A stretch of DNA of 64,000 nt from Streptomyces sp. TLI_053 (GCF_900105395.1 NZ_LT629775.1:1116001-1180000); one strand, 5' to 3'. Positions 15,313 through 23,585 are shown, counted from the stretch's first letter. Notes: generated by a model not told the origin, from the letters alone. Program-made: numbers and translations.

Positions 15313-16919
15313 GAGGGTTCTCCCGTGGCGGAGTCGTCGGTCGGCCGGGGGTCGGGGGCCTCGGAGCGGGCCTGCCGCGGTTCCGAGGGAGGAGCGGGCG
15401 GCGGGGTCTCGGGTTCGTCGAACTCGCCGAACATGCCGGAGAGGTCGGCCTGCTGGGGATCGACGGCACGGGCCTGCCGGTACGACGGGGGCTGTGCCCG
15501 GTGGCCGGGGGCGGCGCGGCCGCCGGGCCCCCGGTCGGTGGCGTCCCGGTCGAAGGGCCCCGGATCGAAGGGCCCCCGATCGGCGGACCCCGGGCCCGAG
15601 GATTCCGGGCCGGTGGACGTCGGGCGGGCGGACGGCGGGTGGACGCCGCCGGGCGGCGCCGGACGTGCGGGTGGCTGGGGCGGGCCGGCCGAGGGTCCGT
15701 CCAGGTCGCCGTAGTAGCGGCGGCCGGTGACCGGATCGTCGCCGTAGCGCCGGCCGCGGGCCCCGGAAGACTTCCCTCCGGGCGGCCCGGACCTCGCGGG
15801 CGGCTCCGAGGACGCCGGCGATCCCGGCGGCTCGGGTGTCCTGGCCCTCCCGGCCGCCCCGGCTGCGCCCGCCGGCCCGGCGGAGTCCGGCTCGGCCGGG
15901 AGGAGGCCGCGCGCGACCCTTCTCAGCGCCCGGCGGCCGGCCCGGTACGCCTCCCCGATCAACGACTCCGGGTCGGCGGACCCCCCGGACCCCCCGTCGT
16001 GCCCGGCCGGACCCCCCGCGGGGCCGTGCCCCGGCCCGGGCACGGGTCGCGGCGGCGGGGGCGGCGGGGGTGGCGGCGGGGGCCGCAGCAGCTCGTACCC
16101 CCGGCAGTCCGCACTGGTCAGATGGGTGAACCGGTGGGCGTCCGCGTCGGAGCGCCGCCGCCAGCCGGTGGCCAGCAGGCACCGGTCCCGGCTCACCGCG
16201 GCGGCCGCCCACAGACCCGCCGCGTCCGACTCGGGCAGCAGGTGGGTCCCGGCCGAGTGCGCGGGCAGCCAGACCGCCGCCGCGGGCGCCGACGCCGGCA
16301 GCCCGCGCCACGGGGCGGCGACCGGCCGGGTGGTCGTGGGCTCGGCCTCCTCCCGGCCGACCGCCTCCCAGGTCGGTGTGATCCACTCGGCGTAGACCGG
16401 CCCCGCCCACTCGGCCAAGTGCTTCGCCAGTTCGGCGAGTTCGGGGATCCGCCCGACGGCCGCGCCCGGCTCCGCCGCCCGGTACCAGCCCACGAAGCCG
16501 TACAGCGGGCGACCGAACCGGTCGTGCACCATGGTCCGGCTGATCAGGCCCAACTCGCAGGCGGCGCCGACCAGAACGCCGCGGGCGTCCCGGTGGAGCA
16601 GGAAGCGCGGTCCGGCCTCCAACCGGTTGCCGCCCGCGACGGCGGCGCGCACGGCGTCCGCCACCGCGCCCTGCCGGTCGACCCCGGCGGGGAGCGCCCG
16701 CCACCACTGGTCGACCTGGAGGGTGCGGCCGTACACGAGTGCCGACCAGCCGCCCGGCGCGGCCGGGCCCGCTGGGGACGGGCCCGCTGCGGACGCCTCC
16801 GGGACGGCGGGCTCCGGTGCGGCGGGCTCCGGGACGGCGCCCTCCGGTGCGGCGGGGCCGGGTGGCGGGAAGGGCCCGCCGACCGGATCGGGTTCCGGCC
16901 CGTGCTCTGTGTTCGTCAT
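15309..16919 (-). CDS. Proline-rich protein with an unrecognised folded domain, GTPase operon
   Basis: A 536-residue protein not assignable to a known family. Residues 1-57 are Pro/Ala/Glu-rich; about 58-278 look folded (aromatic and hydrophobic, e.g. YGRTLQVDQWWRALP, MVHDRFGRPLYGFVGWYR, VYAEWITPTW). Then come twelve consecutive prolines (280-291) and a long disordered tail of Pro, Gly, Ser, Arg and Asp, ending in a short conserved-looking patch, ADLSGMFGEFDEPE. The ATG at 16919 is used; its stop overlaps the dynamin-like start as ATGA. It may be an adaptor that binds GTPases through the folded domain and recruits partners through the tail. Confidence 0.7.
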   Translation of the reverse strand: MTNTEHGPEPDPVGGPFPPPGPAAPEGAVPEPAAPEPAVPEASAAGPSPAGPAAPGGWSALVYGRTLQVDQWWRALPAGVDRQGAVADAVRAAVAGGNRLEAGPRFLLHRDARGVLVGAACELGLISRTMVHDRFGRPLYGFVGWYRAAEPGAAVGRIPELAELAKHLAEWAGPVYAEWITPTWEAVGREEAEPTTTRPVAAPWRGLPASAPAAAVWLPAHSAGTHLLPESDAAGLWAAAAVSRDRCLLATGWRRRSDADAHRFTHLTSADCRGYELLRPPPPPPPPPPPRPVPGPGHGPAGGPAGHDGGSGGSADPESLIGEAYRAGRRALRRVARGLLPAEPDSAGPAGAAGAAGRARTPEPPGSPASSEPPARSGPPGGKSSGARGRRYGDDPVTGRRYYGDLDGPSAGPPQPPARPAPPGGVHPPSARPTSTGPESSGPGSADRGPFDPGPFDRDATDRGPGGRAAPGHRAQPPSYRQARAVDPQQADLSGMFGEFDEPETPPPAPPSEPRQARSEAPDPRPTDDSATGEPS

Positions 16920-16969
16920 CGCGTCATCCCGTCCATGAGTCGCTCCGTCGGTCCATCGCTCCACGGCCC

Positions 16970-18025
16970 TCAACCCGTCAGCAGTCGGCCGTCACGGAAG
17001 ATCGGGATCCCCCGCAGCTCGTCGTCCAGTTCGCGGCAGCGGTCCTGCGCCTTCTGGAGGTCGGCCGCGGTCGCGGAGCTGCTCGCGACCAGTCGGTCGA
17101 TCTGCTCACGGGCGCTGTTCTTCTCGGTGCCCTTGAACAGCCCGCCGAAGAAACCCTGGCTGAGCGCGGCCAGTTCACCGCGCGAGGCGTCCAGGCTGGC
17201 GGAGAGTTGGGACATCTGCTGCCGGTTCCGCACGATGCCCTCGCTGAGGTAGTGGCGGAGGCTGAAGATGATCGGCAGGTGCAGGTTCTTCGGGGCGATC
17301 CGGCTGGCGTCCACGGTGCTCTGGGCCGCCGCGCCGAAGTTGCCGAGCTGCACGGCGCAGAGCGCCATCGTCACGCCCTCGGCCTCGTCACCGGCCAGCC
17401 AGGGCAGGAGGTTGCGGAGGTTGCGCACCACCGTCTGCAGCGCCTCCGAGGCCCGCATGCCGGTGCGCTCGGCCAGCAGGTCGGCCTTGGTGAGCAGGAC
17501 GGTCACGCCGGGCACCGGATCGCCGTCGGCCAGCCGGGCGCTGAAGACCTCGGAGATCGCCCGGCCGAAGCGGGAGATCTCCATCGGCTCGCCGAAACGC
17601 TCCAGGTTGCCGGGGGTGCCGTGCCGGATCCACTCGGCGACGTGGGCGGAGTCGAGCGCCACGATGATGCTGTCGGACTCCGCGATCCGCTCCTGCAGCA
17701 TGACCACGTCCTTGGCGGTGCCGCGGCGGTCCAGGGCGGCGTTGCCGCGGAAGTCGACGCAGTCGATGGTCATGAGGTCGCGCATGCCACGCCGGAACAC
17801 GAACTCGTAGCCGATCGGCTCCTCCGAAGTCGCCCTGGGCATCGTGCCGTTGCGGCGGAGCTGGGCCCAGTGCTCGGCGAGGTCGAGGTCGAGGTCGGGA
17901 TCGGTGGCGTAGAGGTAGTAACCCTGCACGCCCATCGAGAGACGGTTGTACATGCCGTGCAGGTAGGCGGTCTTGCCGGAGCCGCTGGCACCGAGCATGG
18001 TCAGGGTGAGCTCGGGAACGTCCAT
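16970..18025 (-). CDS. Small TRAFAC-type GTPase B (GASGSGKT / VDFRGN)
   Basis: A 351-residue GTPase. P-loop GASGSGKT is at 12-19, the G3-like CVDFRGNA at 89-96 (D-x-x-G) and G4 TKAD at 179-182. It is more distant from the other two small GTPases of the operon but shares their layout and the D-(F/H/Y)-R-G switch. The C-terminus from about 270 is a helical, Ser/Gln/Arg-rich segment with FFGGLFKG, perhaps a membrane- or partner-binding helix. It lies between GTPase A and the proline-rich protein on the same strand. Confidence 0.85.
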   Translation of the reverse strand: MDVPELTLTMLGASGSGKTAYLHGMYNRLSMGVQGYYLYATDPDLDLDLAEHWAQLRRNGTMPRATSEEPIGYEFVFRRGMRDLMTIDCVDFRGNAALDRRGTAKDVVMLQERIAESDSIIVALDSAHVAEWIRHGTPGNLERFGEPMEISRFGRAISEVFSARLADGDPVPGVTVLLTKADLLAERTGMRASEALQTVVRNLRNLLPWLAGDEAEGVTMALCAVQLGNFGAAAQSTVDASRIAPKNLHLPIIFSLRHYLSEGIVRNRQQMSQLSASLDASRGELAALSQGFFGGLFKGTEKNSAREQIDRLVASSSATAADLQKAQDRCRELDDELRGIPIFRDGRLLTG

Positions 18026-18121
18026 GGTGCGGGGTCCTCTCGCTGAGCGGGGCAGGTCGGTCGGTCGGTTCGGGTCGGGCGGTGCGGGCGGGTCGGGCGG
18101 TACGGAGCCGGGAGGGTCGGT

Positions 18122-19018
18122 TCAGAACGAGAGGACGTCCTCCAGCAGTTCGCCCAGCCGGTCGGCCGGGGCCACCAGTGGCTCCAGGCGCGAGAGTTCG
18201 GCGGCCGCGCGGGCCTGGTCGCGGTCCCGGATCGAGGCCCAGGAGGGCTCGTCCTCCCACCAACTGCTGATCCGGTCCCACAGGGTGTCCCGCTGGTCGG
18301 CCTGGCGGGCCGAGGCCATCAGGCTCTCGATCGACGCGGACAGCTCCATGGCCCGGCCGACGATGCCGAACCGGAGCGTCCACAGCACCGGGAGCGCCAC
18401 GCCCTCCGGCTCCGGCCCGCAGACCAGCGGGATGAACGCGCCCTGGATGTGCCGGGTCTCCTGCACCGCCTCGATCAGCGGCAGGAACGGGACGAGGAAG
18501 CGCTCCTCCGCGTCGTCGGCGCCGAGGTCGACCAGGTCGGTCTTGGTGAGGGCGATCACCAGCGGGGTGAGGTTCTCCTCCCGGTCGGCGACCGCCTGGT
18601 GGACGCGGACGACGAGCCGGCGGACGTCCTCCGCCGCCTCCGGGTCGGTGTCCAGCCGCAGGGCGTCGACGAACAGCACGATCCCGTCGGCCCGGACCAG
18701 GTCGTCGTGCAGCCGGGCGGCCTGCGGGCTGGAGCGGCGGTGCTCGGTCAGCGCTCCGCCGCGGTGGTCCGTCCAGCGGAACGGGAAGATCTCGTCGCCG
18801 TCGTGGCAGAGCACGAACTCGTAGCAGTGGGGCCGGTCGCTGGCTCGCGGGTAGCGGCCGTTCAGGATGGCGCGGGCGTCGGCGAGCAGCGAGCGGTGGG
18901 CGTCGCGGTCCGCCGTGCGCAGGGTCATGCCCTCGACGCCGTCGCACATGGCGGCGTACATCAGGGAGAGGTAACTGGTCTTCCCGGCCGCGCTGTGGCC
19001 GAGCATCACGATGTCCAT
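18122..19018 (-). CDS. Small TRAFAC-type GTPase A (GHSAAGKT / TDHRGG)
   Basis: A 298-residue GTPase. P-loop GHSAAGKT is at 7-14, the G3 motif TDHRGG has D-x-x-G at 84-87, and G4 TKTD is at 158-161. The C-terminal third is helical and acidic, with the aromatic WDRISSWWEDEPSWAS stretch. It is a paralogue of GTPase C. The start is supported by GAGGAACC upstream. It follows the Hsp70-like gene after a 221-bp spacer, so an internal promoter or processing site is possible there. Confidence 0.85.
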   Translation of the reverse strand: MDIVMLGHSAAGKTSYLSLMYAAMCDGVEGMTLRTADRDAHRSLLADARAILNGRYPRASDRPHCYEFVLCHDGDEIFPFRWTDHRGGALTEHRRSSPQAARLHDDLVRADGIVLFVDALRLDTDPEAAEDVRRLVVRVHQAVADREENLTPLVIALTKTDLVDLGADDAEERFLVPFLPLIEAVQETRHIQGAFIPLVCGPEPEGVALPVLWTLRFGIVGRAMELSASIESLMASARQADQRDTLWDRISSWWEDEPSWASIRDRDQARAAAELSRLEPLVAPADRLGELLEDVLSF

Positions 19019-19057
19019 GCGGTTCCTCGGATCGGGTCGGGGCGGGGCGGGTCGGGA

Positions 19058-19087
19058 CTGATCGGAGCGGGGCTGATCGGAGCGGGG
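19058..19087. repeat. 15-bp tandem duplication in the operon spacer
   Basis: CTGATCGGAGCGGGG occurs twice head to tail. The whole spacer 19019-19239, and also 18026-18121, is G-rich on the plus strand with drifting GGTCGG/CGGGG motifs, so the transcript there is C-rich. No gene or clear promoter was found in either spacer. Confidence 0.8.
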
Positions 19088-19239
19088 CGAGGCGGGGGCG
19101 AGACCGGACGGATCGGCGCGGGGTACGGCGCAGCGGTGCGCCCGCAGGTGCGCGGAGCCCGGTCGGGGCCGTTTCCGGGCAGGGCGGAGCGCGGAGCGGC
19201 GGTGCGTCCGCGCCCACCCCGCCGGCCGCCCGGCAGGGC

Positions 19240-20487
19240 TCAGTCGTAGTCGAACCAGGGGTCGACCTCGTCCGGGTAGTGGGCGACCGTCCAGCGGTCC
19301 TGGCCGGCCGGGTCGGATCCGGCCTCCCCGGCCGTGGCGCCGTCGGGGGGCGGTGCGGCGGGCGGATCGGTGAGCGCGCCGAGGGCCACGGCGGCCTTCG
19401 GGTCGGCCGCCGGCTCGGGGATCCGGCCGAGCCGGGCGGCGATCAGGTCGGCCACCGGCGGTGTCCGGCTGGCCGCCCCGCAGAGCACGACGGCCCCGAG
19501 CTCGGCCGGGGTCAGACCGGCGCGGGCGACGGTCCGTTCCAGCAGTACCACCGAGGCGGTGAGCGCAGGGGTGACGGCGGCCCGGTACTCACCGCCCTGC
19601 ACGACGAACGGGTCCGGGTAGCCGGGCACCGCCAGGTACACCGTGCCGGTGCTCGACAACGACTCCTTGGCCAGGGTCAGTTCACGTGCGAGCTGGGACC
19701 GCTGATGGGCGCCGGCGGAGGTCCGGTCGCTCCGGAGCCGTTGCCAGGGCTCCGGGTCGAGGTCCAGGGCCCGGTCCCGGAGCAGTTCGAACAGGGCCTG
19801 GTCCAGGTCGCGGCCGCCGAAGTCCGGATTCCCGGCCACCGCGACGGCGCGGTAGCCGTCCCCCTCCCGGCGGAGGACGGCGGTGTCCACGGTGCCGCCG
19901 CCGAGGTCGTAGACGGCGATCGGCCCGGCCTCGCCGGCCTGGGCGGTCGCCGCGTGGAAGCGGGCCGCCGCGACCGGCTCGGGCAACAGCTCCGGCGCGT
20001 CCAGCCCGGCCCGCCCGGCGGCCTCGACCAGCCGGTCCAGGTCGGCCTGCGACCAGTCGGCCGGGTGTGTGAGCACGGTGCGGGCCGGGGCCGTCCCGCC
20101 GCACCGCACCCGCGCCTCGGCGGCCACCCGGGCCAGCACGACGGCGACCAGGTCGACGGTGTCCACCTCCCGGTCGTCCAGCAGGACGGCCGACTGCCGC
20201 AGCAGCGCCCGCTTGGGGTGGTGCTCGGCGCGTTCCGGCCGCTGGGAGGCGAGTTGCACGGCGGCCCGGCCGGTGAGCAGCCGGCCGTCGTCACCCAGGC
20301 AGACCAGTGACGGCAGGTAGCGGCTGTTCTCGATCTCGACCGCCGCCGCCCCGCTCCCCGCACCACCGGACCCCGCACCGGACTCCACGCCGGGCCGCGC
20401 GCCGGATTCGCTGCCCGGCTGCTCGACACGGACGGCCGCGGTGGTGAAGCAGGTACCGAAGTCGATGGCCAATGACCAGTCAGACAC
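19240..20487 (-). CDS. Hsp70-like ATPase without substrate-binding domain
   Basis: A 415-residue actin-like ATPase of the Hsp70 family. Phosphate-1 motif IDFGTCFTT is at 8-16, phosphate-2 DLGGGTVD at 194-201, the adenosine motif CGAASRTPPV at 336-345, and DPKAAVALGAL at 362-372. DnaK continues about 230 residues further with a peptide-binding domain and lid; here the protein stops after a Pro/Ala linker and an acidic aromatic end, HYPDEVDPWFDYD. The start is GTG 20487 behind GAGGA; the long frame upstream is a shadow of the phosphotransferase. As first gene of the operon it may act as an ATP-dependent scaffold or switch rather than a general chaperone. Confidence 0.88.
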   Translation of the reverse strand: MSDWSLAIDFGTCFTTAAVRVEQPGSESGARPGVESGAGSGGAGSGAAAVEIENSRYLPSLVCLGDDGRLLTGRAAVQLASQRPERAEHHPKRALLRQSAVLLDDREVDTVDLVAVVLARVAAEARVRCGGTAPARTVLTHPADWSQADLDRLVEAAGRAGLDAPELLPEPVAAARFHAATAQAGEAGPIAVYDLGGGTVDTAVLRREGDGYRAVAVAGNPDFGGRDLDQALFELLRDRALDLDPEPWQRLRSDRTSAGAHQRSQLARELTLAKESLSSTGTVYLAVPGYPDPFVVQGGEYRAAVTPALTASVVLLERTVARAGLTPAELGAVVLCGAASRTPPVADLIAARLGRIPEPAADPKAAVALGALTDPPAAPPPDGATAGEAGSDPAGQDRWTVAHYPDEVDPWFDYD

Positions 20488-20588
20488 GTTTCCTCGCAAG
20501 GGAGTTGCGGCGCACGAGGGCGTACGGGCGGGGGCCGGAGGGCGATCCTCCGGCGATCCCGCGCAGGATGCTAGGGCCCCGGAGGCAG

Positions 20589-20617
20589 TTGTGGAGAAAT
20601 TCGGTACATCTTGTAAC
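20589..20617 (+). promoter_or_regulatory. Possible sigma-70-type promoter for the phosphotransferase
   Basis: TTGTGG and TGTAAC are separated by 17 bp in an AT-richer patch of the 453-bp spacer 20488-20940. The gene starts about 320 bp downstream, so the leader would be long. The same patch, including the dyad CAATG-N7-CATTG at 20617-20633, could instead serve the divergent Hsp70/GTPase operon. Confidence 0.3.
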
Positions 20618-20821
20618 AATGGCATGGTCATTGCCGGTTGGACCGGGGCGCCGGCAGCCGGTGGCACCCGACCCGGAAGCCGGCTCGGGTGGCACCCCGC
20701 TCCCCCGGACCGGGGTGCCGCGACCAGTCTCGGCACACCGTTCGACCGAGACACCGTCAGCTGACCGAATCCGGCCCCGACTCCGCCGACTTCACGGACT
20801 TCACCGGTTCCGTCGAAGCCG

Positions 20822-20857
20822 CCCGTTCCGCCCGTTCCGCCCGTTCCGCCCGTTCCG
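20822..20857. repeat. Four perfect 9-bp tandem repeats upstream of the phosphotransferase
   Basis: CCCGTTCCG is repeated four times without change, ending 83 bp upstream of the ATG at 20941. Flanking sequence contains related TTCNNCG steps. The unit keeps the reading frame (Ala-Arg-Ser), but no start codon or ribosome-binding site supports translation there. Confidence 0.85.
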
Positions 20858-20940
20858 CCGATTCGACCGCGCGGCCGGTCCGTGCGAGAGTCGGAACGAA
20901 CGAGCCGGGGTACACCGCGGCCCCGCCGAGGGAGGTCCCG

Positions 20941-21870
20941 ATGAACACACCCGGCCCGGTCCACATCCCCGAGGCCTTCGCCGCCCCCTACCGCGCACAC
21001 GGCGCCGCCGAACGCCGGTGGATCCGCGAACTCCCTTCCCTTGCGGCCGAGTTCCTCGACCGCTGGAGTCTGCTCCCGGACGGTCCCGCCGCCCACGGCA
21101 TGGCCTCCCTGGTCCTCCCGGTCCGACGGCCCGACGGCACGCCCGCCGTCCTGCGACTGCAACAGGTCCGCCCCGAGACCGCCGGGGTGGCGGCCGGACT
21201 CCGGGCCTGGCGTGGCCAGGGCACCGTCCTGCTGCTCGACCACGACCCCGACAGCGGCACCCAGTTGCTCGAACGCCTGGACGCGGCCCGCCCGCTCGCC
21301 ACGGTGGCCGACGACGACACCGCGCTGCGCCTGCTCGCCGCACTGATGGCCCGGCTCACCGCCGTCCCCGCCCCACCGGGCCTGCGCGGGCTCCGCCGGA
21401 TCGCCACCGCGATGCTGGACGAAGCACCCCGCGCCACCCCGGCCCTGCGCGACCCGGACGAACGCCGGCTGCTGCGGGACTGCGCGGCGGCGGTCGCCCC
21501 ACTGCTCGACGAGCCCGGCGACCGGCTGCTGCACTGGGACCTGCACGACGGCAACGTGCTGGCCGGCGAGCGCGAGCCCTGGCTCGTGATCGACCCCGAA
21601 CCACTGTCCGGCGACCCGGGGTTCGAACTGCTCCCCGCCATCGACCAGCGCTGGGACACCGTGCTGGCCGGGGCCGACGCGGGCCGCACCGTGCTGCGCC
21701 GCTTCGACCTGCTCACCGAGACGCTAGGCCTGGACCGCTCCCGCGCCGCCGGCTGGACCCTCGCCCGGGTGCTGCAGAACGCCCTCTGGGACATCGAGGA
21801 CGGCCGCACCGCGCTGGAGCCGACCCAGGCGGCCATCGCCACCGCGCTGCTGCGCCACCGCCGGGGGTAG
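20941..21870 (+). CDS. Aminoglycoside/hydroxyurea-type antibiotic phosphotransferase
   Basis: A 309-residue small-molecule kinase of the aminoglycoside 6-phosphotransferase/hydroxyurea-resistance type. The Brenner-type catalytic motif LLHWDLHDGNVL (H-x-D-x4-N) and the metal-binding VIDPEPLSGDPGFE are present; the N-terminal lobe with VLPVRRPDGTPAVLRLQQV matches the nucleotide-binding strands. Members phosphorylate streptomycin-like aminoglycosides or hydroxyurea; the substrate here cannot be read from sequence, and a resistance phenotype is not implied. The ATG at 20941 is preceded by GAGGGAGG; upstream in-frame sequence is repetitive and not credible as protein. Confidence 0.9.
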   Translation: MNTPGPVHIPEAFAAPYRAHGAAERRWIRELPSLAAEFLDRWSLLPDGPAAHGMASLVLPVRRPDGTPAVLRLQQVRPETAGVAAGLRAWRGQGTVLLLDHDPDSGTQLLERLDAARPLATVADDDTALRLLAALMARLTAVPAPPGLRGLRRIATAMLDEAPRATPALRDPDERRLLRDCAAAVAPLLDEPGDRLLHWDLHDGNVLAGEREPWLVIDPEPLSGDPGFELLPAIDQRWDTVLAGADAGRTVLRRFDLLTETLGLDRSRAAGWTLARVLQNALWDIEDGRTALEPTQAAIATALLRHRRG

Positions 21871-22002
21871 GGCCCGCCGGCCCCGCGAGGGCACCAGGCT
21901 CAAGAAACGCTCAGACCCGGTTCGTCGACGGCCGACCTGCCGTACGATCCGGGGCAGGGCACGCCGGTTCCGTCGGCGCGTCGGGGACAAGGGGGAACAC
22001 CG

Positions 22003-22137
22003 ATGAAGCGCATCGTCTCGGCACTGTCGTCCGTGCTGTGGTACCTGGGCCTGGGCGACCGGAAGCGCACGGGCCAGCCGTACTCGCCGGAGGGCGACAA
22101 CTACCGCCAGACCGGGGGCGGCGGCTTCCACCTGTGA
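22003..22137 (+). CDS. Small 44-residue protein, unknown function
   Basis: A short gene with a strong start: AAGGGGG lies eight bases before the ATG. The product begins MKRIVSALSSVLWYLGLGD, an amphipathic-to-hydrophobic helix of about 15 residues that could insert at or lie along the membrane. It continues with a polar stretch containing GQPYSPEGDNYRQ and ends in glycines plus FHL. Nearly all third positions are G or C. No family is recognised. A weak TACGAT box lies at 21943-21948. It stands between two phosphotransferase genes that point towards it. Confidence 0.6.
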   Translation: MKRIVSALSSVLWYLGLGDRKRTGQPYSPEGDNYRQTGGGGFHL

Positions 22138-22255
22138 GTGTGCGGGCCGTCGCGGTCGGACGGCGGTGAGGGCCCCGCACCCGGGGTGGTCGGCGCCGAC
22201 CGGCTGAGCCCGCCGGTCCGACGCCGGGTCCGGCCGGGAGCCCGCCGACGCGGTG

Positions 22256-22993
22256 TCACATCCGGGACCTCAGCACGTCGACCTCGCAACCCGGCGCGAA
22301 CGGGTCGAAGCCGTGCTCGACCAGCCAGCGGACCACCATCAGGCCGCGCAGGGACCACCACGCACGGACGACGTCGAGGTCGACGTCGGCGCCGTAGCCG
22401 TCGAGGAGGTCGCCGAGGTGCTCCTCGTGTCCGAGCGTCAGGGTGGCGAGGTCGAACACGGCGTCGCCCCGGCCCGCTTCGGACCAGTCGATGATCCCGG
22501 TGACCTCGTCACCGTCGACGAACACATGGGTGATCTGCAGGTCCCCGTGCGTGAACACCGGGGTCCACGACCGGAACGCGGCCTCGGCGACCCGGCGGTT
22601 GCGGCCGACCAGGTCCGCGGGCAGCACGCCGTCGCGCACGAGCAGCGCGCACTCGGCGTCGAGATCCGCGGCCGAGGTGCTGCCGCCCCGGCCGGACCAG
22701 GGCGGCGGGGGCGCGTCGTGCAGCTTCCGGACGGCGGCGCCCGCCGCGGCCCACGCGGCCGGCGAGCCGGTCGACGGTGCGCCCAGGCGACCGAGCGCCG
22801 TCCCCGGGAGGGCGGCGAGCGCCAGTACGGGCGGCCTCCGCCAGAGCACCTCCGGGGTCGGGACCGGTGCCAGGGCCATCGCCTCGACCTCGGTGTCGAC
22901 GCGCGCCCGGTCTCCGTCCACCTTCAGGAAGACGTCACCGACCCGCAGGGTCGCGCGCTCGGAATGGGCGACCACGATCTCGACCTCGTCCAT
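22256..22993 (-). CDS. Aminoglycoside-phosphotransferase-fold kinase
   Basis: A 245-residue APH-fold protein. The catalytic loop reads FTHGDLQITHVFVDG, so the usual Asn of HxDxxxxN is replaced by His, while the metal-binding Asp is kept in GIIDWSEAGRGD. The N-terminal ATP-binding lobe is short (VGDVFLKVDGDRARVDTEVEAM contains the Lys and Glu pair). Such proteins phosphorylate antibiotics or small metabolites; the substrate is unknown. The ATG at 22993 is chosen because the family start fits; sequence upstream in the same frame is non-coding. It is convergent with the small gene at 22003. Confidence 0.85.
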   Translation of the reverse strand: MDEVEIVVAHSERATLRVGDVFLKVDGDRARVDTEVEAMALAPVPTPEVLWRRPPVLALAALPGTALGRLGAPSTGSPAAWAAAGAAVRKLHDAPPPPWSGRGGSTSAADLDAECALLVRDGVLPADLVGRNRRVAEAAFRSWTPVFTHGDLQITHVFVDGDEVTGIIDWSEAGRGDAVFDLATLTLGHEEHLGDLLDGYGADVDLDVVRAWWSLRGLMVVRWLVEHGFDPFAPGCEVDVLRSRM

Positions 22994-23207
22994 GGCGGCC
23001 AGTCTCCCGGGGCCGCCGCCCGTCGTACACCGGATTGTCACCGGCCCACCACGACCCGGCCGGAGGTTCGCGCCGGGCGCGGACGGGGGCGGGGCGCAGG
23101 CGCGGACGGGGCGCAGGCGGGGCGCACGGGGCGCGCGGACGGGTGACTGGCATCGGCCACCCGGCCCCGGACCGGAACCGGCCGGGTGACTCGCCGGTTG
23201 CACTCGC

Positions 23208-23498
23208 GTGAACCACCTCCGCCGCGCACTTCGCGGTACCGCACACCTCGTCACCCGGCTCTGCAGCACCGTCGAGCACCTCGACACCCGCGCCGACGCG
23301 GCCCTGCGGGCGCGGCTGCGCCCGCTCGTCACCCGGCTGGCCGCCCTGGTGAGACGGATGGCCGCGGCCAACTGCGGCGACGCGCTCGCCCGCCACCTCC
23401 CCTGCCGTGCCCGCGACCGCGACCGCAAGCACCCGCACGCGCGCGACGACGAACACGCTCGCACCCGGCGCCGGAACGGTTCCGCGCTCGACGACTGA
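23208..23498 (+). CDS. Small basic helical protein, unknown function
   Basis: A 96-residue predicted protein starting at GTG. No family was recognised. The first ~65 residues look like two amphipathic helices (NHLRRALRGTAHLVTRL; RARLRPLVTRLAALVRRM) with three cysteines over the whole chain; the last 30 are very basic and His/Arg/Asp-rich. Codon use supports a real gene: third positions are about nine-tenths G or C, with first and second positions mixed. There is no clear ribosome-binding site, so the start is uncertain. Its 3' end faces the phospholipase D gene across a hairpin. Confidence 0.5.
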   Translation: MNHLRRALRGTAHLVTRLCSTVEHLDTRADAALRARLRPLVTRLAALVRRMAAANCGDALARHLPCRARDRDRKHPHARDDEHARTRRRNGSALDD

Positions 23499-23535
23499 CG
23501 CGCGGGCGGCCCCGGCGGTCGTCCCGGCGGACGGT

Positions 23536-23577
23536 CCGCCCCGGCCGGGCCGGACGGGGCCGGGCCGGCCGGGGCGG
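23536..23577. terminator. Bidirectional hairpin terminator before the phospholipase D gene
   Basis: Perfect 13-bp arms CCGCCCCGGCCGG / CCGGCCGGGGCGG between two convergent genes; the 16-nt loop can pair further. Confidence 0.7.
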
Positions 23578-23585
23578 GGGCGGCG

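Noticed and set aside
15313-16707. N-terminal extension of the membrane dynamin frame by about 465 codons
   Set aside because: It lies over the proline-rich gene, has no family similarity, and the ATG at 15312 has the operon-typical ATGA overlap.
20638-20940. N-terminal extension of the phosphotransferase through the 9-bp repeats
   Set aside because: Repetitive Ala-Arg-Ser sequence without family similarity, while ATG 20941 has a perfect ribosome-binding site.
20941-22993. Antibiotic biosynthetic cluster with self-resistance kinases
   Set aside because: There are no biosynthetic genes nearby; the two phosphotransferases are of different subfamilies and isolated.
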